A stretch of 64,000 bases of DNA from CAWATZ01 sp963784995 (GTDB lineage Bacteria; Planctomycetota; Planctomycetia; Gemmatales; Gemmataceae), in NCBI GenBank assembly GCA_963784995.1, contig CAWATZ010000003.1, positions 2,480,001-2,544,000 on the forward strand. The letters are read 5' to 3'. Below are positions 34,183 through 42,269 of this stretch, piece by piece. The notes under the pieces were generated by a model. The model had not been told where the DNA came from. It searched no databases and was given only the letters and a program-made list of their open reading frames with translations. Numbering within the stretch: position 1 is the first letter of the stretch; each line of letters starts with the position of its first letter. The position numbers and the translations under genes are program-made.

Positions 34183-35344
34183 ACAGTTGCAATCGCTTGA
34201 CCACCAGCGTGGCGTAACAGCCCCGCGGCAGATCAAACCGCAGCGTCAGCTTTCGTCGCCCCGGGTGGCGCTCGTCGGCATCGTCCTGGCCCGTCAGCTC
34301 CGCCGGGACACAGAGGGCCGCACGCTCCCCCTTGGAGAAGAACATCTCTCGCAGACCGGGCACCTGCAAGTGGCGCAGTTCCAGTCCCTCCTCGGCCAGG
34401 ATCGTCTGGATCAGCTCCCCACGCGGATCAGTCTGGTCGAGCTTGAGCCGGGCCGACGGCAGCGGCAACCACAGCTCCGCCAGCTGCCGCTGCTGTTCCG
34501 TCTCCAACCCCTCATGCACGGGAACCTCGCCCAGCCGCAGCGACACCATCCGCAACTGCTCCGGCCGGCAGTGACGGCGCAGCCACTGGGCCAGCATGCG
34601 GTTCCACAGATGACTCTGGTACGCCGACAGGTATAGCGTCCGCAGTTCCGGCTTGACCCGGGCGACCGCGCCGCGAAAATCGGTGGGGTGGACCCGGAGA
34701 TAATCGACCAGACTCCGAGCATGGCCGCGCGGCAGCTTCTCCTTCAGCGTGACCCAGTCGCCCCAGTGTTCGAGCAAGAGCCGCTTCTCTTCCTTCTGCG
34801 GAGCGCGGTCGTACTCGTAGGGGGCGGTCAGGGCCAGCCGCAGGGCCTGCTCGAACTGGCCCTTGACCAGCAGACGGGCCATGAACTCCTCCCCCGGACC
34901 AACCGAGCCGAAGCGCTGGTCGTCGAAGTAGCTGGGCACACCCTCGGTCCGCAGACGATCCAGCGACCGCAGGGCTAGCCCGGCTAAATCCGCCGTCAGG
35001 TCGCGCAGGGTGATCTGGAAGCGATTACAGCGGATCTCGCGGGAGGTGTAGGGGGAGAGCAGCTGGCCCAGGTATTCGAGCTGGATCTGCTGCTGGCTCA
35101 GGTTGCGCCGGGGGCCGTACTGGATGGTCAGGTACTGGACCGTCCGGGCATGGCGGTCCTTGAGTCCGCCATAGGACAGCCGGCGCGGCTCGACGCGGAA
35201 GCGGCGGCGGATCACCGCCAGGGCCTCGGGCGTTCCCCAGCCGGTCTTTTCCAGACGATAGAAGGCGTACACCCCTTCCTGACCAGGCCGGACGTCGGTC
35301 AGCTCCTCGACCTGGAAGTCCTCGGGTTGCTGTTTGAGCTTCAT
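34166..35344 (-). CDS. truD: tRNA pseudouridine synthase D
   Basis: Makes pseudouridine 13 in tRNA-Glu. The product is 392 residues. The start at 35344 gives the canonical MKLKQQPEDFQVEEL opening. The catalytic Asp lies in the RLSYGGLKDRHARTVQ motif; FQITLRDL and PSYFDDQRFGSVG are further TruD signatures, and LSAYQSHLWNRMLA matches the NAYRS-like region. The C-terminal residues SEPRT and the TAG stop are contributed by a dispersed palindrome, so the native end has been replaced or slightly extended. No clear ribosome site is seen at the chosen ATG; a structured leader lies upstream (see the hairpin cluster). Confidence 0.95.
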   Translation of the reverse strand: MKLKQQPEDFQVEELTDVRPGQEGVYAFYRLEKTGWGTPEALAVIRRRFRVEPRRLSYGGLKDRHARTVQYLTIQYGPRRNLSQQQIQLEYLGQLLSPYTSREIRCNRFQITLRDLTADLAGLALRSLDRLRTEGVPSYFDDQRFGSVGPGEEFMARLLVKGQFEQALRLALTAPYEYDRAPQKEEKRLLLEHWGDWVTLKEKLPRGHARSLVDYLRVHPTDFRGAVARVKPELRTLYLSAYQSHLWNRMLAQWLRRHCRPEQLRMVSLRLGEVPVHEGLETEQQRQLAELWLPLPSARLKLDQTDPRGELIQTILAEEGLELRHLQVPGLREMFFSKGERAALCVPAELTGQDDADERHPGRRKLTLRFDLPRGCYATLVVKRLQLSEPRT

Positions 35345-35387
35345 GGAACGAGGAGAGGTTTGGAGAAGAAGGGGAAGCGGAAAAAGG

Positions 35388-35457
35388 TGAAACCGAGAGT
35401 GGTCAGCTCGCATTGTCGCCCAATCAATGCGAACTCACGTTCCCACTCTCGGTTTCA
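35388..35457. repeat. Nested hairpin element A with GTCGCCCARYCA loop
   Basis: Outer stem of 15 bp (TGAAACCGAGAGTGG, 35388-35402, with 35443-35457). Inner stem TCGCATTG (35408-35415) with CAATGCGA (35425-35432). Loop TCGCCCAAT. The surrounding core TTGTCGCCCAATCAA matches element B and the element at 2547-2603. It starts 44 bases upstream of the truD start on the opposite reading. Confidence 0.7.
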
Positions 35458-35463
35458 TCAGTG

Positions 35464-35481
35464 CGCCATCTTGCGATGGCG
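35464..35481. repeat. Small hairpin between elements A and B
   Basis: CGCCATC-TTGC-GATGGCG, 7-bp perfect stem with a 4-nt loop. Confidence 0.5.
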
Positions 35482-35491
35482 AGTAAATGGC

Positions 35492-35557
35492 GGAACCGGG
35501 AGGGAGAAACCGATACTGTCGCCCAACCAGTATAGATCTCTTCGACCCCCCGGTTCC
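35492..35557. repeat. Nested hairpin element B with GTCGCCCARYCA loop
   Basis: Outer stem GGAACCGGG (35492-35500) with CCCGGTTCC (35549-35557); inner stem ATACTG (35513-35518) with CAGTAT (35528-35533); loop TCGCCCAAC. Outer arms share the GAACCGRGAG pattern with element A, and both are followed by CATC-like bases. Confidence 0.65.
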
Positions 35558-35566
35558 ATCCGTTAC

Positions 35567-35585
35567 GAGCAAGATTTACTTGCTC
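35567..35585. repeat. Small hairpin after element B
   Basis: GAGCAAG-ATTTA-CTTGCTC, 7-bp perfect stem, followed by an AT-rich stretch (TGTATTAAGTATTAG), unusual for this GC-rich DNA. Confidence 0.5.
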
Positions 35586-36237
35586 TGTATTAAGTATTAG
35601 GGGAGGCGGGGGAGGAAGACAAGGGTTTGTTGTGATTTTTTTCACGATGTTTGCTTTGCCTGGAAAGTGGGGAGGGGTTTCATCCCCCGGGCGGAATTAC
35701 CTCCTTGACCGCAGGGCGCGGATAACCCGATCGTACCAGGGGAAATGGCTCTCTGTACAAAATGGATTGGCTCGGAGGCTGTGCCGCGGCGACTTGCCGG
35801 CCGATAGGACTATAGCTTTCGCTGGAGTGGCGAACAAGAAACCCCCGGCCAAGGTCGCTTGGGAGGGAGTCCCCCCAAATCGCCCAGTGCCGGCTCGCTA
35901 CGCGATCGACCGCTCGGATTTGTGGTCTGTTCGGTCAAGTACAGCGACAGGGAAGGCCGGTGGGGCTGGCCGGTGCTGCGCGATTTGACACGTTCGCAGT
36001 GGTTGGCGCTACCGTCGCGCACGCCGCATCCCAGAGTTCCTGGTGCCAGCCCGCCGCCCCCCTCAGGTGGGAAGACCCGCCATGAATGGCGGGTCTAAAG
36101 ACAAGCTGGAAGCTCCATGAATGGGGCTGCAGGGAGTCTGCCTCGCTCCTCCAGCCCGGTTTACCGGGCTTTCCGCTTGCGTGTAGCCCCGCCATTCATG
36201 GCGGGGCGGCTGGGGGGCTGATGAAACTTTGGCTTCC
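35586..36237. other. Intergenic region with ATGAATGG/CATTCATGG palindromes
   Basis: About 650 bases without a supported gene. Palindromes: 36073-36096 (CCCGCCATGAATGGCGGG core), 36153-36170 (AGCCCGGTTTACCGGGCT) and 36186-36207 (CCCCGCCATTCATGGCGGGG). Short open frames here overlap each other in several frames and lack ribosome sites. Confidence 0.45.
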
Positions 36238-36852
36238 TCAAACACAATTACGCAGCAGCTTCGCATAATCCTCCGGCGTGTCCAGATCACACAGCACCGC
36301 CGGGCTATTCACCTCCAGTTGCAGCGTCTCCTTCTGATGGGCCCGCAGATACGTGTTCAGTCCCTGGTCGCTGGGGTGAGCGCGGATGCCGGCCACGTGC
36401 CTCCAGGCGATCAGCGTCGGATGCCCTCTTTGGCCCGCACAGGCCGGCACCACGATACTGGCTCCCGTCTCCCGCCACGCGGTCACGATCTGCCGGATCA
36501 CGGTCGCATCCAGCAGTGGATGATCGGCCGGGCACAGCAGCCAGGCATCGGCCGCAGTTGGCTGTCTCGTTGCTTCCAGCCAGCGTAACCCATGCTCGAC
36601 GGTCGCCCGCATGTCCGGCGTGGCCTCGGCCAGCTGCAGCACCGCGGCGCCGGCCCTCTCCGCCAGCGGTCCCAGTTCCGCGACGTGAGGGCCCAGCACC
36701 ACCAGGACGTCTGCGATTCCCCCTTGTCGCAGCACCTCCACCACGTGCTCAAGGATCGTGCGCTCTCCCAGCGGCAGACCGAGCTTGGGCCGGCCCATCC
36801 GCCGGCTGAAGCCGGCCGCGGGCAACAAGGCGAAGACACGGGGTTGGCTCAT
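36238..36852 (-). CDS. MocA-like molybdenum-cofactor nucleotidyltransferase family protein
   Basis: Nucleotidyltransferase of 204 residues. The N-terminal signature LLPAAGFSRRMGRPKLGLPL matches the MocA/GlmU-like LAAGxSxRMGxPK loop that binds the nucleotide triphosphate. The metal-binding Asp is in LLCPADHPLLD, and GHPTLIAWRH matches the conserved GHP motif of MocA. MocA transfers CMP to molybdopterin to form MCD in enzymes of the xanthine dehydrogenase class. No molybdoenzyme is nearby, so a different NTP-transfer role is possible. The ATG at 36852 is chosen because the family starts here; the open frame extends 60 codons upstream through a hairpin without support. Confidence 0.88.
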   Translation of the reverse strand: MSQPRVFALLPAAGFSRRMGRPKLGLPLGERTILEHVVEVLRQGGIADVLVVLGPHVAELGPLAERAGAAVLQLAEATPDMRATVEHGLRWLEATRQPTAADAWLLCPADHPLLDATVIRQIVTAWRETGASIVVPACAGQRGHPTLIAWRHVAGIRAHPSDQGLNTYLRAHQKETLQLEVNSPAVLCDLDTPEDYAKLLRNCV

Positions 36853-36935
36853 CGCTGGGTTCCTTGGTGCTGCTCGTTCGGACTCTGTATTCGCCTTTGG
36901 TCCAATGTACTCCAGAGGTTGCCCCAAACGCAAAC

Positions 36936-36973
36936 GACCCGCGGCAGGACCATTCATGGTCTTGCCGCGGGTC
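36936..36973 (-). terminator. Stem-loop downstream of the redoxin-like gene
   Basis: GACCCGCGGCA ... TGCCGCGGGTC with an inner GACCATTCATGGTC palindrome, then GTTTGCGTTTGG on the minus strand. Located 56 bases past the redoxin-like gene stop; a second small hairpin (GCAAGCTAAAGCTTGC) lies at 37002-37017. Plausible terminator, moderate T content only. Confidence 0.45.
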
Positions 36974-37028
36974 CAAGAAGTCAGCCCTTCTCTGGGCCAA
37001 CGCAAGCTAAAGCTTGCGGCTACAGCGC

Positions 37029-38948
37029 TCACTTGAGCAACTGCTTCTTGATCTCATCCTCCAGGTTGTTGATCTGGATCTTGCGGTTGGCCATCTTGCC
37101 CTGCCGATCGATCACGAAGACGTTGGGCAGGACCATGACGCCGTAAGACGCGGCCAGATTGCAGTCCAGGCCGCCTTTTTGGAACAGGTGCGTGCCCGGA
37201 GAGGGCGTCCTGGCCAGGAAGGCCTTCGCTTCCTCGATCGTGTTGTCCAGGTTGATGCAGACCAGCTCGATGCCCTTGGTCTTGCCATACGTTTCCAGCA
37301 GCAGCTTCAGCTTGGCAAAGTCGCCCAAGGACTGGCTGTTCCACTTGGCCCAGTAGTAGACGATCACCACCTTGCCATGCAGCGAATCGACGTCAAAGAC
37401 CTGGGTGGTGTCCTGGAGCAGCGGGCCCACCAGCTTGAAGGGCTTGCCCTCCGACTCCAGACGGGTGATGGCGCCCTGCGCCTTGGCCGCCTGCGGCGAG
37501 TCGGGGAAATGCTTGATCAGCTGGAGATACCAGTTCTTGGCCTCGGTGTCCTTGTCCAGGAACTCGCTGACCATGCCGGCCTGGAGCATGGCATCGGGCG
37601 TATCCTCGGCCTTGGGATAGGTCTGGACGAACTTGCTCAGCCGATCCAGCCAGTCCTGCTGCACCTTGTTGAAGTCCTTGTTGTCCGTGATCTTGAGCGA
37701 GTACTCGGTCTGCATCTCGCGGAAGGTGACGTAGGCGGCCAGGTTGCTGCCCGGCATCTTGTTCACCAGCTGGTGCTCCAGGCTCAGCAGCCGGGTCATG
37801 GCCGCGTGATCACTCTTGGGGCTGTACTGCGCCGCCGTACACAGGCTATCGCCCAGCTGGCGAATCCACGGCTCACGTTCCTTGGCATCAACGATGGCAA
37901 TGATCTGCTCCAGCAAATCGGCCCGCTTCAGATGGTGCCTGACCACCAGGGGATCCGGGCTGCTCGTCTGCGGCGGCGCCGTTTTGTCGAGCTTGCCCAG
38001 TTCCTCGACGCGTTTGAGCAAATCCGGATTGTTCGGGAGTATTCCGCCTTCTCCAGCCTCCATCATGTTCATGCCCGGGGTCGGTGCATCGATCAGCCTC
38101 CAGGCCATGCCGACCTGGATAATCTCGCCGGTCTGCAACCCCGCATTAGCGCTGGTGCCCTTATCATCGACGTTGACACTGCAGACGATGGTGCCGCCAG
38201 CGTGCTTGACCACGTCATAGCGCGTGCCGATCTGGTCGGCCGGCAGACAGCGCGGTGTCTTGGTTTCCAGGTGAATCCAGGTGACCTCGGCCGTGGCCAG
38301 GGCGGGCTGCTTGGTGTGCATACCCTTGACCGTCTCCTGGAACTTGGCCGGGGCGTTCTTGCGCAGCTCGCGGATTTTGCTGACCATGTCGGCCGGCAGG
38401 TTCAGCTCCTTCATCTCGTTGTCGGTGATCAGCAGGGCTTCCAGCCTGCTGTAGTCCTTGTGGACCACGGCCTGGAGCACTTCCTGGCTGACCTCCTCGG
38501 GGGAGATGGCCTTCCAGTAGCCGATCTTGCCGTTGCGGTCGCTATCGACGCCCCACTTCATGCCGTTGCTGTTGAACCAGCGATACTGGTCCGGCTTGCC
38601 CGAGAAGGTGGTATCGATCTCGCGATAGACCTCGACGCCGTCCTTGTAATAGGCCCAGACGTCGATCTTGTTGTCGTCGTTGGTGTCAAAGAACCAGCGC
38701 AGCGCATTGCCGCTGCCGTCGCGCAGCAGCCAACCGCTGCCCTTGCGCTGGCCCTTGACCAGCTCCACCTTACAGTCTTTGATTGCATCGGCGCCGGGCG
38801 TGGTGAAATTGACGCCCTCCTGCCGCGGGCGATAGCCCAGCATCTGGGCCACCGTTGCGCACCCCGGGCGGCCGTGACGCTGCCCCACAGGACCAGGCCG
38901 GCCAGACCCAGCCCCACGCAGCGGCTCGTCCGTCGGCCCAGGGTCCAC
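37029..38948 (-). CDS. Exported thioredoxin/TlpA-like redoxin protein (signal peptide in another frame)
   Basis: Product of about 600 residues. After TVAQMLGYRPRQEGVNF comes an EF-hand-like, Asp-rich region (FFDTNDDNKIDVWAYY, GVDSDRNGKIGYWK), then helical segments. A C-terminal thioredoxin-fold domain follows (VFDVDSLHGKVVIVYYWAKWN ... VMVLPNVFVIDRQGKM). The CxxC active site is replaced by AKWNSQ, so thiol-disulfide exchange is unlikely. A good signal peptide (MAKERTWTLGRRTSRCV ... LVLWGSVTAARG) starts at the ATG at 38965, after AAGGAGA, but in a different frame. One base missing in a GGGG run near 38866 would join them. The start given at 38948 is therefore probably artificial; the real gene likely spans 37029-38965. 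Confidence 0.82.
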   Translation of the reverse strand: MDPGPTDEPLRGAGSGRPGPVGQRHGRPGCATVAQMLGYRPRQEGVNFTTPGADAIKDCKVELVKGQRKGSGWLLRDGSGNALRWFFDTNDDNKIDVWAYYKDGVEVYREIDTTFSGKPDQYRWFNSNGMKWGVDSDRNGKIGYWKAISPEEVSQEVLQAVVHKDYSRLEALLITDNEMKELNLPADMVSKIRELRKNAPAKFQETVKGMHTKQPALATAEVTWIHLETKTPRCLPADQIGTRYDVVKHAGGTIVCSVNVDDKGTSANAGLQTGEIIQVGMAWRLIDAPTPGMNMMEAGEGGILPNNPDLLKRVEELGKLDKTAPPQTSSPDPLVVRHHLKRADLLEQIIAIVDAKEREPWIRQLGDSLCTAAQYSPKSDHAAMTRLLSLEHQLVNKMPGSNLAAYVTFREMQTEYSLKITDNKDFNKVQQDWLDRLSKFVQTYPKAEDTPDAMLQAGMVSEFLDKDTEAKNWYLQLIKHFPDSPQAAKAQGAITRLESEGKPFKLVGPLLQDTTQVFDVDSLHGKVVIVYYWAKWNSQSLGDFAKLKLLLETYGKTKGIELVCINLDNTIEEAKAFLARTPSPGTHLFQKGGLDCNLAASYGVMVLPNVFVIDRQGKMANRKIQINNLEDEIKKQLLK

Positions 38949-38965
38949 GTGCGTTCCTTCGCCAT

Positions 38966-39240
38966 GCGTAGTCTCCTTTCCACACCGATACCCATCGGTT
39001 CCACACTCGTTCTCATCGGCACAATCGGTAGGCCTGGTTCAGAAGAAACAATGGAAATCCTTGCCGGGATCGGCAAACCAGGCAGGGCCGGCAAGAGGGC
39101 ACGGCGTTTCCAGGTGATCGTTCCGCCTTGTTCCGGACCTGAGGTTTAGCTAGATTGACGAGGTTGCTTTTCATCCACTGGTCCTGGGGTACGTCCGCCA
39201 GCGCAGCCGGGCGCTGTGCCAGCATTTCGGGTGAGCAGCC
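38966..39240. other. Divergent intergenic spacer
   Basis: About 275 bases between the redoxin-like gene (minus) and the PsuG-like gene (plus). No gene, no strong repeat seen; presumably holds both promoters. Confidence 0.35.
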
Positions 39241-40191
39241 ATGCAATCCACTCTGCCGCTTGACGTTCGTTCCGAGGTGGCCGAGGCCCTCCAGGCCGGT
39301 CGGCCGGTCGTGGCCATGGGCTCCGCGCCGATCGCCTACAGCCTGCCCTGGCCGGCCAACCTGGAAACGGTGCGCCTGGCCGAAGCCGCCGTCCGCAAGG
39401 AGGGCGGGACCCTGGCCTTCATGGCCGTCTGGGAGGGCCGGCTGACGGTGGGCATCGGCCAGCGCGAAATCGAGGCCCTGGCCAGCGGTGCCAGCACCCG
39501 GCGGGTCAGCCGCCGCGACCTGGCCATCGCCGTGGTCAAGGGGATCACCGCCTCGACCACCGTGGCCGCCAGCACCTACCTGGCACACCGCGCCGGGATC
39601 CGCGTACTGGCCGTGGGCGCGATCGGCGGCGCCCTGCGCCTGTTGGAACGCACCTGGGACGTCTCCGCCGACCTGGTGGAGCTGTCTCGGCTCCCGGTGG
39701 CCGTGGTCAGTGCCGGGGCCCGCAGCGTGCTGAGCCTGGCCACCACTGCGGAGATCCTGGAAAGTTACGGCGTGCCGGTCATTGGCTATGAAAACGACTC
39801 GTTACTGCCCTTCTATCTGCGGGTCGGCGGCCACCCGGCCTCGGCCCGGGCGGACACCCCCGCGGAGGCCGCCGACCTCCTGCGGACCCATTGGGCCCTG
39901 GGCGGAGCGGGCGCGGTGATCGCCAACCCAACCCCAGAGGACGTGGCCCTGTCCCCCGACGAGCTGCACGAGGCGCTGCTGGCGGTCGAGAAGCAGGCGG
40001 CGGAGGCGCAGGAGGGCGGCCGGGACCTGCCGCCGTTCCTGATGACCCGGCTCAACCGGCTGACCGGTGGCAAAACGCTGCGCGCCTTCCAGTCGATCCT
40101 GGTGGCCAACGCCCGGCTGGCAGCGCGGATTGCCCGCGAGCTGGGTGCCGGGAGCGGGACAGAACGGCCGGCCAGCACCTTGCCAGGCTGA
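39241..40191 (+). CDS. PsuG-like pseudouridine-5'-phosphate glycosidase homologue, active site degenerate
   Basis: Product of 316 residues, alignable by eye over its whole length with PsuG, which cleaves the C-C glycosidic bond of pseudouridine 5'-phosphate: SLPWPANLETVRLAEAAVR, RRVSRRDLAIAV, GITASTTVAASTYLAHRAGI, GIGGALRL-like, DVSADLVELSRLPVAVVSAG, VPVIGYENDSLLPFYLR. With a constant offset to E. coli PsuG numbering, catalytic Glu31 becomes G27, Lys93 becomes R88, His137 becomes L132 and the Schiff-base Lys166 becomes R161. Only the metal-binding Asp149 (D144) is kept. It is thus probably not a working PsuG: either a binding protein or an enzyme with new chemistry. No PsuK kinase is adjacent. 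Confidence 0.85.
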   Translation: MQSTLPLDVRSEVAEALQAGRPVVAMGSAPIAYSLPWPANLETVRLAEAAVRKEGGTLAFMAVWEGRLTVGIGQREIEALASGASTRRVSRRDLAIAVVKGITASTTVAASTYLAHRAGIRVLAVGAIGGALRLLERTWDVSADLVELSRLPVAVVSAGARSVLSLATTAEILESYGVPVIGYENDSLLPFYLRVGGHPASARADTPAEAADLLRTHWALGGAGAVIANPTPEDVALSPDELHEALLAVEKQAAEAQEGGRDLPPFLMTRLNRLTGGKTLRAFQSILVANARLAARIARELGAGSGTERPASTLPG

Positions 40192-40234
40192 GTTGATGGG
40201 GAGAAGCGATTCATCCAGCCCGCTTCCTGGGCCG

Positions 40235-40645
40235 TCAAGCAAACTCCTCTTCCTCGCCACTGCCGGCGTGAGCCGGCTCGCTGCTCTCTTCGTCCGCTTC
40301 CCCGGGCGGCTCCGGCTGCTGGGCCTGCTGATACCAGGTGATCCCCGCCGCCACGACCAGGGCAACGCCCGCGAAGAACACGGCCTGCGCCAGAAGTTTC
40401 CAGTACGCCTGGGAGCGGCGGTAGCTCTCGGCCCGGGCGACGGTCTCTCCCGTGGTGGAATCGGCCTGGATTCCCTGGGCGCGAGCCGCTTGCCGCATCC
40501 GGGCCGCGATCTCGGCTGCCCCGGGAGCGGAGGCCAAGGCATTCATGGCCACACAGCCGGCCACCAGCAGCAGCAAACCCACGATCCCCAGCCGGAACGG
40601 GTTCACCCGGCGATCTTTCCTGTCCACGACCACGTGCCCTCCCAT
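40235..40645 (-). CDS. Small two-helix membrane protein
   Basis: Hypothetical protein of up to 136 residues. Two hydrophobic segments: LGIVGLLLLVAGCVAMNALA near the N-terminus and LLAQAVFFAGVALVVAAGITWY. An alpha-helical, Arg/Ala/Gln-rich stretch lies between them (AARMRQAARAQGIQADS), and the C-terminal tail is acidic (EADEESSEPAHAGSGEEEEFA). No family recognised. The ATG at 40645 overlaps the GGGAGG site; the in-frame GTG at 40633 or 40627 is a likely real start. A perfect 15-bp hairpin lies just upstream. Confidence 0.65.
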   Translation of the reverse strand: MGGHVVVDRKDRRVNPFRLGIVGLLLLVAGCVAMNALASAPGAAEIAARMRQAARAQGIQADSTTGETVARAESYRRSQAYWKLLAQAVFFAGVALVVAAGITWYQQAQQPEPPGEADEESSEPAHAGSGEEEEFA

Positions 40646-40648
40646 TCA

Positions 40649-40687
40649 CGCCAGGCGAACCCCACCTGTTGCGGGGTTCGCCTGGCG
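40649..40687. repeat. Perfect 15-bp stem-loop
   Basis: CGCCAGGCGAACCCC (40649-40663) and its complement (40673-40687), 9-nt loop. On the minus strand it follows the DUF1559 scar and precedes the small membrane protein gene, so it may be the leftover terminator of the lost DUF1559 gene. Confidence 0.6.
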
Positions 40688-40746
40688 GAGATGGAACTGT
40701 AACACAGGCCGCGCGGTCAGGAAAGGGGAGACGCCACAAGAGACGT

Positions 40747-40862
40747 TACCAGCCGACCAGCGCATTGCCGTCGTCAGGCACCATGGCCATCCACCAGGTG
40801 TTCGGATTCATGCTCGCGGCACAAACGCGGACACTGCCGTCCCCCAGGCCCGTCAGCATAAC
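40747..40862 (-). pseudogene. C-terminal scar of a DUF1559 gene
   Basis: On the minus strand these bases read TGLGDGSVRVCAASMNPN, then TWWMAMVPDDGNALVGW and a stop. This is the characteristic H-x9-DG/TWW end of DUF1559 proteins (compare VGLGDGSVRLL ... TWWAACTPNLGD at 58.9 kb). The rest of the gene is absent upstream, where the XylR-like gene's promoter lies. Confidence 0.82.
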
Positions 40863-40977
40863 CGTTTTGCCTCTGGTTCGTAATGAGATTTTTCGTAAAA
40901 AGAGTATGCTTTTTCAGCCAGGGGCAGGTGCGGCGCTTTGACGTTCCCCGGCCGAAGCGAAACCGCGGAGGCACACC

Positions 40978-42171
40978 ATGGCCCGACGTCCTCGTGTGGC
41001 GCTGCTGGTGGAATCGACCCGGTCCTATGGGCGGGGTCTGCTGGCGGGCATTGCCTCCTACCTGCGGCAATACGGTTCCTGGACGATTTACTGGCAAGAG
41101 CGCGGGCTGAACGATCCGCCGCCGGTCTGGCTGGCGGACTGGGAGGGCGACGCGGTCATCGCCCGCATTACCACCCGGCAGCTGGCCCGGGCCATCCGGA
41201 AGTTGAGCCTGCCTACCGTGGACCTGTACGGCTGGCTGCCTGGCAGCGATTGGCCGTGCCTGCGTGCCGACAATGCCCAGGTGGTGCAGCTGGCCGCGGA
41301 CCACCTGCTGGACCGCGGCTTCCGGCACCTGGCCTATTGCGGTTTGACCGGCGTCAACTATTCCGACGAACGGCTCCGGCTGTTCCGGCAGCGGATCGAG
41401 CAGGCCGGCCGCGTCTGCCACGTCTGTCCATCGCCGCGCTACCGGCAGTCGGCCGGCATCGCGGCCAGCGAGCAGCAAGGGGTGCTGGCCGAGACGGACC
41501 TGGCCGACTGGCTGCGGCAGCTGCCCCGGCCGGTCGGCATCCTGGCGTGCAGCGACGTGCGCGGTCAGCAGGTCCTCACCACCTGCCGGGAACTGGGTCT
41601 GGTCGTGCCCGACGAGGTCGCGGTCCTGGGTGTGGACAATAACGAGCTGCTGTGTAACCTGTGCGATCCGCCTCTTTCCAGCGTGGACCTCAATTGCGAA
41701 CGGATCGGCTCCGAGGCGGCCGGGTTACTGGCCAGCCTCCTGGCCGGCGAGGCGGTGCCGGCCCGGACGGTCCTGGTGCCGCCGCGCGGCATCGTCACGC
41801 GCCAGTCCACCGACGTGCTGGCAATCGAGGATCGGGAGATCGCCGAGGTGGTGCGCCTGATCCGGACGCGGGCCTGTGATGGCTTGACCGTCCACGAATT
41901 GCTGGCCTGCTGTTCGCTGTCGTGCAGTTCCCTCGAACGCCGGTTCATGCGCATCCTGGGACGCACCCCCAAGGCGGAAATCGTCCGCGTGCGCTTGCAG
42001 CGGGTCATGGAGCTGCTCGCCCAGACCGACCTCTCTCTGGCCGCCATCGCCGAACGGACGGGGTTCAAGTATCCGGAATATCTCAGTGGGCTCTTCAAGC
42101 AAAAGACCGGCCTGTCTCCCGGGGAGTATCGCTCTCAGGTGGTTCATGCCGCGTTGCGGGAGTCGCGCTGA
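40978..42171 (+). CDS. XylR-like AraC-family regulator with LacI-type sensor domain
   Basis: Transcription factor of 397 residues. The N-terminal periplasmic-binding-like sensor (about 5-270) starts RVALLVESTRSYGRGLLAGI and contains DGDAVIARI-like and VAVLGVDNNELLCNLCDPPL stretches, the latter typical of XylR. The C-terminal AraC-type double helix-turn-helix (about 285-390) has TVHELLACCSLSCSSLERRF and SLAAIAERTGFKYPEYLSGL. XylR binds D-xylose and activates xylose genes; ligand identity here is inferred. No sugar operon is adjacent. The ATG follows CGCGGAGG. Its upstream region contains the DUF1559 scar, so the present promoter is relatively new. Confidence 0.92.
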   Translation: MARRPRVALLVESTRSYGRGLLAGIASYLRQYGSWTIYWQERGLNDPPPVWLADWEGDAVIARITTRQLARAIRKLSLPTVDLYGWLPGSDWPCLRADNAQVVQLAADHLLDRGFRHLAYCGLTGVNYSDERLRLFRQRIEQAGRVCHVCPSPRYRQSAGIAASEQQGVLAETDLADWLRQLPRPVGILACSDVRGQQVLTTCRELGLVVPDEVAVLGVDNNELLCNLCDPPLSSVDLNCERIGSEAAGLLASLLAGEAVPARTVLVPPRGIVTRQSTDVLAIEDREIAEVVRLIRTRACDGLTVHELLACCSLSCSSLERRFMRILGRTPKAEIVRVRLQRVMELLAQTDLSLAAIAERTGFKYPEYLSGLFKQKTGLSPGEYRSQVVHAALRESR

Positions 42172-42269
42172 CCTTGCCGGGTTCTTTTTCTTCTGCCACG
42201 ATTCCGAACTTGACCCTGCTGACCCATCCCGCTACTCTTTCGCCATTCTTCATCCCTGGGAGGGACACG

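Noticed and set aside
35388..35585. Integron attC sites
   Set aside because: The paired stems lack the attC R and L boxes and the extrahelical bases, and no integrase or cassette is nearby.
35632..36098. Short plus-strand open frames in the 35.6-36.1 kb spacer
   Set aside because: Overlapping frames, no ribosome sites, Arg/Ser/Pro-rich composition; more likely non-coding.
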